This document shows, piece by piece, positions 48,624-58,471 of a DNA stretch of 64,000 bases (position 1 is its first letter; every line of letters begins with the position of its first letter). The notes beneath the pieces were generated by a model. That model made no database searches. It had not been told where the DNA came from and saw nothing but the letters and a program-made list of their open reading frames with translations. This stretch comes from Eutreptiella sp. 'Long Island Sound 2002' (lineage: Eukaryota > Euglenozoa > Euglenophyceae > Eutreptiales > Eutreptiaceae): the NCBI GenBank assembly GCA_964036045.1, contig OZ038390.1:38558974-38622973 (forward strand), given 5' to 3'. The position numbers and the translations under genes are program-made.

Positions 48624-48632
48624 TTATATATA
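48002..48632 (+). mobile_element. modular TIR element, partial copy A, ending in (TA)n
   Basis: Carries the conserved non-modular segment (GGGCTACGTGGCTCAAAATC onwards), about one 162-bp module, and the right end GAGCCACCTAGAGTTGGGG followed by (TA)n at about 48579-48632. Its right half is nearly identical, in reverse, to about 50673-51140. The left part is missing or replaced. Confidence 0.75.
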
Positions 48633-49827
48633 TTACTACACCCCTCTCCCCTTAAATCTAGCTAACAAGCAAGCAACAAGCAAGCAACAACAAGCACTTC
48701 TCCTTTCCGTTTTGGCCATTGCTCGGCCTCATCGCTCCGGGCTCTACTCTACTCTAGCCATCCTAGAGCCTAGGTGGTGGCCTTGCCAAATCCAAGTTTT
48801 GAGCCAAAAACTCACTGGTGGCGCCCCGGGGCGGGGGCGCCAGGTTGGGAGGTGCCCTCCCAAAACTGCGCATTTTGTGACCCAAAACAGCCTTTTTTGG
48901 CCCAAAACGGCCCCCAAACCTAGTCAAAACGGCCAAACGAAGCGAAACGGTGGCTACACTACACGTGCGGCTTGACTTCACAGTGTCAAAGAGCCCTCCA
49001 GTGCCCTTCAACTCCACGATATGTCCGAGAAACGGCCCAAAAAGGCGCCCAAAAGCCCCAAAAACTGCGCAATGTGCACCAGCACCCCGAAACCAAGAAC
49101 GGACCGTATCTTGGGCTACGTGGCTCAAAATCCGATTCCGAGGGCACTTAGTCCACCCGCAACCCCCCACTTTTTATGGTTTCCAAGCCTCAGAATCGCC
49201 CAACGAGACACGTAGACCCCCGTACCAGTGGTCACTTGTTGCAGCCGGAGGGCCGGCCAGCCCACGCACAGTGGGGGCCAACGGTGGGTCCACCGTGGTC
49301 CCCGGGGCGAAAAAAATCATTTTTTCCAAAGTTGTTCCTAGACCATTTGGGATGCTCAAACAAGTGTTTTTAGGCCGTTTTGAGCCCGTGGTGGCACGTT
49401 TTGGGCCATGGAAAATCCCAAAATGCCTTGAAAATGGGCCGTTTTGGGACCAACAATGGGTCAAAAATGGGTCAAAAACGCATTTTTGCAAAAGTGATCC
49501 TGGACCATTTATGATGCTCAAACAAGTGTTTTTAGGCCGTTTTGAGCCCGTGGCGACGGGTTTTGGCTCATGGAAAATCCCAAAATGCCTTGAAAATGGG
49601 CCATTTTGGGGCCAAAAATTAGTCAAAAATGGGTCAAAAACGTGTTTTTCCAAAAGTGATCCCGGACCATTTGGGATGCTCAAACAAGTGTTTTTAGCCC
49701 TTTTTGAGCCCGTTTTGACCGATTTTAGCCCCTTCCACCACATGTATGCACCTCTTTGTGCCCTTCGCACGTACCTTAGAGCCGTGTGGTGGAGCCACCT
49801 AGAGTTGGGAGAGGGGTGTAGATTAGA

Positions 49828-49829
<2 letters not shown>
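48633..49829 (+). mobile_element. modular TIR element, near-complete copy B
   Basis: The left end TACTACACCCCTCTCCCC follows (TA)n; the right end GGGAGAGGGGTGTAGATTAG precedes (TA)n. The ends are inverted repeats of each other. Inside are a GCAAGCAA array, a conserved segment of about 350 bp and about three 162-bp modules. The plus frame 48950-49891 stays open for 313 codons and holds repeated MLKQVFLGRFEPV and PKCLENGPFWDQ words at 54-residue spacing. No transposase motif recognised. Confidence 0.75.

Positions 49830-49859
<30 letters not shown>
49830..49859. repeat. (TA)n tract at the centre of a palindrome
   Basis: Thirty bases of TA between two inverted element ends (copies B and C). Confidence 0.97.
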
Positions 49860-49861
<2 letters not shown>

Positions 49862-51291
49862 TCTAATCTACACCCCTCTCCCAAACTCTAGGTGGCTCCA
49901 CAATACGGCTCTAAGATACGTGCGAAGGGTACAATTTGGTGCATACATGTGGAGGAAGGGGCTCAAGTGGGTCAAAACGGGCTTAAAATGTGCCCATTTG
50001 ACTTGTTTGAGCATCCCCAAAGGTCTAGGATCACTTCTGGAAAAACGTGTTGTTGACCCATTTTTGACCCATTTTTGGTCCCAAAACGGCCCATTTTCAA
50101 GGTATTTTGGGATTTTCCATGGGCCAAAACGCGTCACCACAGGCTCAAAATGGGCTCAAAACACTTGTTCGAGCATCCCAAGTGGTCCACAATCATTTTT
50201 GGTAAAACGCGTTTTTGACCCATTCTTGACCCATTTTTGGTCCCAAAACGGCCCATTTTCAAGGCATTTTGGGATTTTCCATGGGCCAAAACGCGTCACC
50301 ACGGGCTCAATACGGAGTAAAAACATTTGTTTGAACATCCCAAAGGATGTAGGATCACTTTTGGAATAACGCGTGTTTGACCCAGTTTTGACCCATTTTT
50401 GGTCCCACAATGGCCCATTTTCAAGGCATTTTGGCCTTTTCCATGGGCCAAAACGCGTGATCTTGGGCTCAAAATGGGCTAAAAACACTTGTTTGAGCAC
50501 CCCCAATGGTCCAAGGTCACTTTTGCAAAAATGCGTTTTTGACCCATTCCTGACCCATTTTTGGTCCCAAAACGGCCCATTTTCAAGGCATTTTGGGATT
50601 TTCCATGGGCCAAAACGCGTCACCACGGGCTCAATACGGAGTAAAAACACTTGTTTGAGCATCCCAAAGGGTGTAGGATCACTTTTGGAATAACGCGTGT
50701 TTGACCCAGTTTTGACCCATTTTTGGTCCCACAACGGCCCATTTTCAAGGCATTTTGGCATTTTCCATGGCCCAAAATGCGTCAACACGGGCTCAAAATG
50801 GCCTAAAACCACTTGTTTGAGCATCCCAAGTGGTCTAGGAACAACTTTGGCAAAAATGTTTTTTTTCGCCCCGGGGACCACGGTGGACCCACCGTTGGCC
50901 CCAACTGTGCGCGGGCTGTGCTGCCCTCCGGCGCCACCAAGTGACCACTGGTACGGGGGTCTAGGCGTCTCGTTGGGCCATTCTGAGGCTTGGAAACCAC
51001 AAAAAGTGGGGGGTTGCGGGTGGACTAGGTGCCCTCGGGATCGGATTTTGAGCCACGTAGCCCAAGATACGGCCCGTGCTTGAATTCGGGGTGTTGGTGC
51101 ACATTGCGCAGTTTTTGGGGCTTTTTGGCGCCTTTTTGGGCCGTTTCTCGGACATATCGTGGAGTTGAAGGGCACTGGAGGGCTCTTTGACACTGTGAAG
51201 TCAAGCCGCACGTGTAGTGTAGTCACCGTTTCCCTTCGTTTCGGCGTTTCGCCCGGGTTTTGGGTACTAGTGCTTTTCCATTGCACTTGTA
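49860..51291 (-). mobile_element. modular TIR element, inverted copy C
   Basis: Begins with the inverted right end (CCTCTAATCTACACCCCTCT) and runs through about five 162-bp modules and the conserved segment in reverse. It diverges from copy B near 51265 before a (TA)n tract at 51292-51317. On the minus strand 51349-50156 is open for 397 codons, collinear with the frame in copy B. Confidence 0.75.
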
Positions 51292-51319
51292 CATATATAT
51301 ATATATATATATATATACA

Positions 51320-51956
51320 GTACATGAGAGCTTTGGCCCCCCCCCACACTTGTTTGCCCCCCCCCCCCTAGGGTCCAGAGGACCCCCCGGACGGGGCGCG
51401 TAGCGCCACGTGGGGGGACGAAGGCCCCCTATATGCAAGAATATGCACATTTTACACCGAATGCCACTCCGTGTACCCGTATAGCCCTCCCGTTTACCCG
51501 CCGACCATGGGAAATACGGTCTGTAGTCTGTAGACATTGTCTGCCCCATGTAGACATTGTCTGCTCGACGCGGTCTGCTACGGTAGACAACACCGGCATG
51601 TTGTAGACGCGAAGAGGCAATATTTGGGAAGGGGGCCTTTGGCCCCCTTCCCCAAAAATGGTCCACTAACATCGTTTACCCGTGCATAGGGGCTAGGCGG
51701 TCGATGGTCTGTAGACACTGTCTACCCCAAGTAGACACTGCATGCCTGTTGTAGACGCGAAGTGCCAATCGTGGGAACGGGGGCCAAGGGGCCCCGTCCG
51801 GAAAACAGGATGCCAAGGGCGTTTACCCGTGCTAAAATAAGGTACTTGGGGGTGCAAAGTGCCCCCGGGCCAGCGCCGAAGACGCCAGACCAGGTTCCGG
51901 ACCCCCGGGGGGGGGGGCATTCAGGGGGGGAGGGGGGGGCTAAAGCTCTCATAAGC
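51320..51956. repeat. tandem duplication with GC-rich stems
   Basis: Two diverged copies (about 51522-51690 and 51708-51835) share GTAGACATTGTCTGCCCCA, TTGTAGACGCGAAG and GTTTACCCGTGC. The first contains a perfect 12-bp stem at 51626-51652 (GGGAAGGGGGCC, loop TTT); the second has a weaker equivalent. Confidence 0.75.
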
Positions 51957-52240
51957 CATATATATATATTACTACACCCCTCTCCCCTTAAATTTAGCTA
52001 ACAAGCAAGCAAGCAACAAGCACGTCACCATTCCGTGTTGGCGATTGCACCTTCCCAACGCCTCGGGCTTGACTCTACTTTAGCCATCCTAGAGCCTAGG
52101 TGCCCTTACCAAATCCAACTTTTGAGCCAAAAACTCACCGTTGGCGGCCCGGGGCGTGGGCGCCAAGTTGGGAGGTGCCCTCCCAAATATGCGCAGTTTT
52201 GGGCCAAAAACAGCCATTTTCGCCCAAAAGAGCCGTATGC
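51957..52240 (+). mobile_element. modular TIR element, left-end fragment D
   Basis: (TA)n then TACTACACCCCTCTCCCCTT, the GCAAGCAA array and the first 280 bp of copy B, then stops abruptly. A 3'-truncated copy. Confidence 0.8.
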
Positions 52241-55200
52241 AGCGAGGAATAACGAATGCAGCATAGTGCCGTGTGGTTGGAGACCACTATTCCGAGTTGT
52301 TGAGTCTAGAGCTGCCCCTTGCACCCCATTATATACATTCAAGCAGATGTGTGCCTCCTGGTTTGACTAGGGTGCGGCGCCACATGGGAGCATGGCTGGC
52401 AATCAACTTGGGTATGCGATGCCAATACTGCAGCTACCATGTGCCCCCCCCTCTCTTTTGCATTTTTTTTTGACAACATTTGGTCTCTAGTTAATCCAAG
52501 AAAATTTTTTCGATTAGGTTTTACTAGGTTTTACGAGGTTTTAGATTTTGCTAGGTTTAACTAGAGCGTGTACTAAGTTTTACCAAATGATTATTGGGGG
52601 CCGGATTGGAATGCAGTCATGCAGCAGTCTTGCCCTGGGAGGCGCTCAAGCATTTAGGCTGCAGACGAGGTCAACCTCAGCCCCTACCCAAAGTGCCTTA
52701 AGCAAGACAAGACTATAGATGTCTGGCAAGAAGGCGTACGAGGGATAGATACTTAATGCGGTGGCAATGAAGCAGCAAAGCGAGGAATCAGGAATTTGGA
52801 GGCACAGCCACGAAGACACAGAGAGAGCAAGCAGAGGGGCACAAGCAGAAGGCAATGGGGGCATTGTGCAGGAGGTGCAGAAGCGATGAGCACAAGAGGC
52901 TAAATGCATCAGAGTTCGTTTGGCAACAGATGCCATGCGGGGCACTGTGGCGTCGAGAATATGTACGGCTCAACTACCCATGCTACATTACACACGTTTC
53001 TATGGCTCAGGCAATGATGCCCACGCATTAGCAGAGCGACCGAGTAATGCTACTCGCATCCGGGATGCCCTCGACGCACAGGGAGGCTGCTAGTCCCTTT
53101 GCCTGTTCTAAATGCCCCATAGACCCTGCCCATCTTTCCTTTTCTGAAGTGCTGGCACTCCGGATGTGGCTTGTTCAGGCATCAATGCGGTCCCGGACTA
53201 CACGATGGTCGTCGCAAGATACTTGTTCTTCTACCCCAAGGTCGTGCCTGCATGCGGCCTCAGAACCCCTACACTCTAGGGTCAGAAACCTCCTCGAAAC
53301 CCCCCTTTCTGATCATAGCGTAGGGTCAGCAAGGGGGAGGTTCTATCAGAACCCCCCCTTTTCTGATTCTGGTTGATAGTGTAGTCGGTGTGCCATGCTC
53401 GATGCAAGCAGGTCATTGCTGAATGAACTTGGCAGATCAAGCCACACTACATCACACCATACCGCACCAGACTGCGCGGCTTTTTTTTTTTTACAGCTCT
53501 AAGGTAGGCGCCCCCTCAGCGCTTTTGTATGAGATCCTTCTTGCCCCCAGCGGTCTCCAAATAATTATGCCACCCTGGCTCTGATTTTGCCTCTGCTTGA
53601 GGCTTGCCAAAGCATCACATCAGCCTTGTAACAAATCGTTGCCCTGCACTGTGGAACCTGCCAGACCTGAAGTTGCCGCTGCTCACGTTTCTCTTTCCCA
53701 GTTGCCCAAAACATACCCAATGTGGCATAGGTAGTGGTGTAGTACCATACCAATTTGACGATTTGCAGATCTACTCAAATCTCACCATGACTTAGCTAAT
53801 CACAAGGAGTTGGCACAACAAAAAATAGTCCAAAAGATAAAATGATTTCCTGGTCATGCCCTTGCACACTGAGCAAAAAGAATGATTTATTTGGACCTCA
53901 CCTGTTGTGCTTTTACTGCTTTTGCTGCAACACACTCGCAAAGCCTTGGTTGCTGACCTGCCCCGAAGCAACCCTGGGCCAGCTGGGATGCTGCACCCAA
54001 GCCTGCCCCGAAGCGTGCCTGGCTGGCTGGTTTTTTTTGGGGGGGGGGGCGCACTGTGGTGCTGAGTTGAAGTGTGGGTATTGGTGCAGATTGAGTCGCA
54101 GGAAGGATAAATATGATATTGAGTCGAGGCGGTAGCCACGCTGCAGTCCACTTGGCTGTCCCAAGGCCCCAGTTGTCAATTGCCAATTGATGCCAATTGT
54201 GATATGCTTTGAGAACAGACATGGACGCAACGAAACCTCTACTTCCTTCTTTCCTTCCTGAACCTTAGACCTCAACGAAGAGTCAAAATAATCAGTGCGA
54301 TGTGCTGATAATCTCGAGGAATGACCCCCCCTCCCCCCTTGCAGGGGTCTCCGCCCAACCTCTGCTGTGCTCGGGAGTTCCATGTCGTACTGACCTCCCC
54401 GTGCACTGTTAAATACACAGGCACAGCGGTACCCCCCCGCTCGGCAGCGCCACGGTAATAGGTGGCCACTGTCCCCAGCCGCAGGCTTTGCGACCGGCCG
54501 ATACTGTCCGTCCGTCGCAGTTGAGACGAGCCGGTGCAGGAGCCTCGACCACGAGACCAATGGCCCTCGGAAGAGGCCTCCTCCCAACCCAACTGAACTC
54601 AACCCGGAGTCTTCACCCGCCCCCCTGAAGTGCACGTGCTTTACACAGGGCCCGAATTTCCGCAGCGGCTCGGTATGTGCCTCGAAGCTGACCATCAATC
54701 GCGACACGTTGGAGGATGTGGCTGGGTATGTCTTTGTGCTGCTGGTGCCACTCTTGTGTTGAGTGTGCTCCACTCCGAGGGCCCCCTCTGGGCCCCGGGC
54801 TGTCATCATTGTGCCACCCGGGCGCCATGAACCAGTCATTGCGCCATTGGAGCGCATCGCGCCGCTCTTGGCCCCTAGGCCGTCATCCTTGCGCCATCTG
54901 GGCACGAGGAACTGGTCCGTTAGAGCGCCCCCGGTCCCATTCCATCGAATCCCAATCCTCATTGCTGCCCCAGCAGTGTGTGCCACACACTCGCATGCTC
55001 ATCCGCCCCAGAACTTGCCCTCGTGACGTCCCGGCTCTGGTGTTGCTTGCCCCAGCCCGTTCGCCGCGTCAGCCCGCGCCCTCCGCCGGCGACGCGGTAC
55101 GAGGCGTCCACAGCCCCACGAAGGGCACGGCGGATCCGGCTGTCGGCCCTTGACCCTTTCACCCAAGGGAATGGGCCTGCGACGCATTCCCCGAGCAGCT

Positions 55201-55690
55201 CTTCTACAGGCATTCGTTCTGTGGAGCTTGTGGTTGTGGGATGTTTTGGGCATGAGTCCTGTGTCTGGGACCCTCCCCCGACACACTACCGCGCGACAGG
55301 GCGTGTCTTTCCACCAAAAAGTGGTGCCAAGCCCCGGGCGCGTCCCCACCATGCGGTCTTTAGCGGTATTCGGAGGTCGCAGCTCTCGGTGCCGGTCCAA
55401 TGGAACCTTCGAATCTTCGAAGCTTCGGATTCAAGCGTAGAGCCGTGGGTGCAGGAGTCAGAGGTGCTCAGGCCTCGCGACCGACCGCAGTCTCTTCGTG
55501 GTTGCGCGGTACTCCTTGCAGGATTTTGGGGAGGGTTTCACAGGGGGAAAGCGCCGCGCCCGCTGTTCACTGATGGCCACTAATAAATTCAACGCGGCAC
55601 TATTTTCGGTGTCAAATATTTCCGGTGAAGTTGGGGGAAACGGGGGGTATCGACCGTCTATCACAGACCGCTCGAGCCTCAAAACCCTGA
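52241..55690. other. no gene recognised
   Basis: Contains a small duplicated ACCCCCCTTTCTGAT word at 53.3 kb and T- and G-runs. The long minus-strand frame at 53.9-55.0 kb lacks domains and was not accepted. Small exons may be hidden in the GC-rich 54.2-55.5 kb part. Confidence 0.4.
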
Positions 55691-55835
55691 AAATGGCAGG
55701 TCGTGGGGTTATAGTACTGCTGGCAAGTTTTCGAGCTTTCAGGGGTTTTCCAGAAACCTTTTGCCGCCCTTTGGATGGATGGGGTTGGGGCATCATTCGG
55801 TGACAATGCGGGTGCTCTAGCACTTTTAGGGACGT
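55690..55835. repeat. dispersed ~190-bp repeat, single copy
   Basis: CCAGAAACCTTTTGCCGCCC, GGTTGGGGCATCATT, GGTGACAATG and CTAGCAC occur in the same order as in the three copies at 62.44-63.01 kb. Confidence 0.7.
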
Positions 55836-55871
55836 GTGTCGCACCGGCTACACACGTGCTACACAGTGGCT

Positions 55872-55912
55872 TGGCACGAGCTACAAGGGCTAGGCCCTTG
55901 TAGCTCGTGCCA
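55872..55912. repeat. perfect hairpin, 19-bp arms
   Basis: TGGCACGAGCTACAAGGGC, loop TAG, then the exact reverse complement. It is not followed by a T-run, so it is not a simple terminator. Just downstream of a dispersed repeat copy. Confidence 0.97.
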
Positions 55913-55959
55913 TTGGGCCCATAGTGGATTGGTGCCCGTTGGCCACATTTTCGGCGTGG

Positions 55960-56107
55960 ACAAGGCGGTGTCTATCGGTATTTGAACCAGTTCCTCTTGG
56001 TGGTCCTTGTGCATCTGCTGCATGATCTCATGCGGGCGCCCCTCTTCGAACGTCAACCACCGATTGCTATGACTTGGCACTGGACCGCCAGCCCCTCGCC
56101 GTGCCAC
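55960..56107 (-). CDS. possible minus-strand exon
   Basis: The frame reads NRWLTFEEGRPHEIMQQMHK and DHQEELVQIPIDTALS, charged and helix-like, before running out into the hairpin region. A GTTCAA donor after EEL is possible. No partner exons; family unknown. Confidence 0.25.
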
Positions 56108-56309
56108 GCGGGCGGTCTACTTCAGGGAGCGGAGGGAACCTTGGACCATGTAAGACCGCGTCTCTGCTCGATGGCTGAGCTGTCCCGTTGTGCCCCCTGT
56201 CCCCCCTGCCCATGTCTCTACTTCGCATGCGGTAGGCAGGGCAGTGCACCTGCACCGCGATTTGCTTTTGCATTTCCGTTGCTGGTCCGCTTCTATTTTT
56301 GTCCTTTTT

Positions 56310-58438
56310 GTGCGCTGTGCTGTGCTGTGTGCTGTGCTGTGTGCTGTGTGCTGTGTGCCGTGTGCTGTGTCGGTGCTGTGTTTTGCTGTGTTGGTGCTGT
56401 GCGGTGCTGTGTGCTGTGTGCTGTGTGCTGTGTGCCGTGTGCTGTGTCGGTGCTGTGTTGGTGCTGTGTTGGTGCTGTGTGCTGTGTGCTGTGTGCTGTG
56501 TGCTGTGTGCTGTGTGCCGTGTGCTGTGTCGGTGCTGTGTTGGTGCTGTGTTGGTGCTGTGCGGTGCTGTGTGCTGTGTGCTGTGCTGTGCTGTGTGCTG
56601 TGTGCTGTGTGCTGTGTTGGTGCTGTGCTGTGCTGTATTGGTGCTGTGCTGTGCTGTGTGCTGTATGCTGTGTGCTATGGGCTGTGTGCTGTGCGCTGTG
56701 TGCTGTGTTCGTGCTGTGTGCTGTGTGCTGTGTGCTGTGTGCTGTGTGCTGTGTGCTGCGTGCTGTGTGCTGTGTGCTGTGTGCTGTGTACTTGTGTGCT
56801 GTGTGCTGTGTGCTGTGTGCTGTGTGCTGTGTTGGTGCTGTGCTGTGCTGTATTGGTGCTGTGCTGTGCTGTGTGCTGTATGCTGTGTGCTATGGGCTGT
56901 GTGCTGTGCGCTGTGTGCTGTGTTTGTGCTGTGTGCTGTGTGCTGTGTGCTGTGTGCTGTGTGCTGTGTGCTGCGTGCTGTGTGCTGTGTGCTGTGTGCT
57001 GTGTACTTGTGTGCTGTGTGCTGTGTGCTGTGTGCTGTGTGCTGTGTGCTGTGTGCCGTGTGCTGTGTCGGTGCTGTGTTTTGCTGTGTTGGTGCTGTGC
57101 GGTGCTGTGTGCTGTGTGCTGTGTGCTGTGTGCTGTGTGCCGTGTGCTGTGTCGGTGCTGTGTTGGTGCTGTGTGCTGTGTGCTGTGTGCTGTGTGCTGT
57201 GTGCTGTGTGCCGTGTGCTGTGTCGGTGCTGTGTTGGTGCTGTGTTGGTGCTGTGCGGTGCTGTGTGCTGTGTGCTGTGCTGTGCTGTGTGCTGTGTGCT
57301 GTGTGCTGTGTTGGTGCTGTGCTGTGCTGTATTGGTGCTGTGCTGTGCTGTGTGCTGTATGCTGTGTGCTATGGGCTGTGTGCTGTGCGCTGTGTGCTGT
57401 GTTCGTGCTGTGCTGTGTGCTGTGTGCTGTGTGCTGTGTGCTGCGTGCTGTGTGCTGTGTGCTGTGTGCTGTGTACTTGTGTACTTGTGTGCTGTGTGCT
57501 GTGTGCTGTGTGCTGTGTGCTGTGTGCTGTGTGCTGTGTTGGTGCTGTGCTGTGCTGTGTTGGTGCTGTGCTGTGCTGTGTGCTGTGTGCTGTGTGCTGT
57601 GTGCTGTGTGCTGTGTGCTGTGTGCTGTGTGCTGTGTGCTGTGGGCTGTGTACTTGTGTGCTGTGTGCTGTGTTCGTGCTGTGTGCTGTGTGCTGTGTGC
57701 TGTGTGCTGTGTGCTGCGTGCTGCGTGCTGTGTGCTGTGTGCTGTGTGCTGTGTGCTGTGTGCTGTGGGCTGTGTACTTGTGTGCTGTGTGCTGTGTTCG
57801 TGCTGTGCTGTGTGCTGTGTGCTGTGTGCTGTGTGCTGCGTGCTGCGTGCTGCGTGCTGTGTGCTGTGTGCTGTGTGCTGTGTGCTGTGTGCTGTGCTGT
57901 GCTGTGCTGTGCTGTGTTGGTGCTGTGCTGTGCTGTGTTGGTGCTGTGCTGTGCTGTGTTGGTGCTGTGCTGTGCTGTGTGCTGTGTGCTGTGTGCTGTG
58001 TTGGTGCTGTGCTGTGTGCTGTGTACTGTGTGCTGTGTGCTGTGCTGTGTGCTGTGTGCTGTGTGCTGTGTGCTGTGTGCTGTGTGCTGTGCTGTGTGCT
58101 GTGTGCTGCGTGCTGCGTGCTGTGTGCTGTGTGCTGTGTGCTGTGTGCTGTGTTGGTGCTGTGTTCGTGCTGTGCTGTGTGCTGTGCTGTGCTGTGCTGT
58201 GCTGTGCTGTGCTGTGCTGTGCTGTGCTGTGCTGTGCTGTGCTGTGCTGTGCTGTGCGGTGTGCTTTGTGCTGTGCTGTGCTGTGTGCTGTGTGCTGTGT
58301 GCTGTGTGCTGTGTGCTGTGTGCTGTGTGCTGTGTTGGTGCTGTGCGGTGCTGTGTTGGTGCTGTGCTGTGCGGTGCTGTGTGCTGTGTGCTGTGTACTT
58401 GTGTGCTGTGTGCTGTGTTCGTGGTGTGCTGTGTGCTG
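56310..58438. repeat. GTGCTGTGT-type satellite, 2.1 kb
   Basis: Built almost only from GCTGT, GTGCTGT and GTTGGTGCT words, arranged in longer recurring blocks (for example the CTGTATGCTGTGTGCTATGG block appears at about 56.66, 56.88 and 57.36 kb). It has no stop codons in several frames on both strands, which creates artificial 500-800-codon ORFs of Cys/Val/Leu or His/Ser/Thr/Gln. Confidence 0.97.
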
Positions 58439-58471
58439 GTGGACCCATCCTCCGGGGTCATTTGTGTGCAG

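Noticed and set aside
48386-48655. ORFs ending in Tyr-Ile repeats
   Set aside because: The Tyr-Ile run is a translation of the (TA)n tract.
53913-54986. 357-codon minus-strand ORF
   Set aside because: No domain, low coding character, overlapping frames on both strands equally open in a GC-rich stretch, and it runs through a poly-C/G tract.
46494-58440. Search for the last PARP6/8 exon (TRFFFVY-like strand)
   Set aside because: No acceptor followed by a matching phase-1 frame was found; in-phase candidates at about 46.62 and 58.47 kb do not resemble the family.
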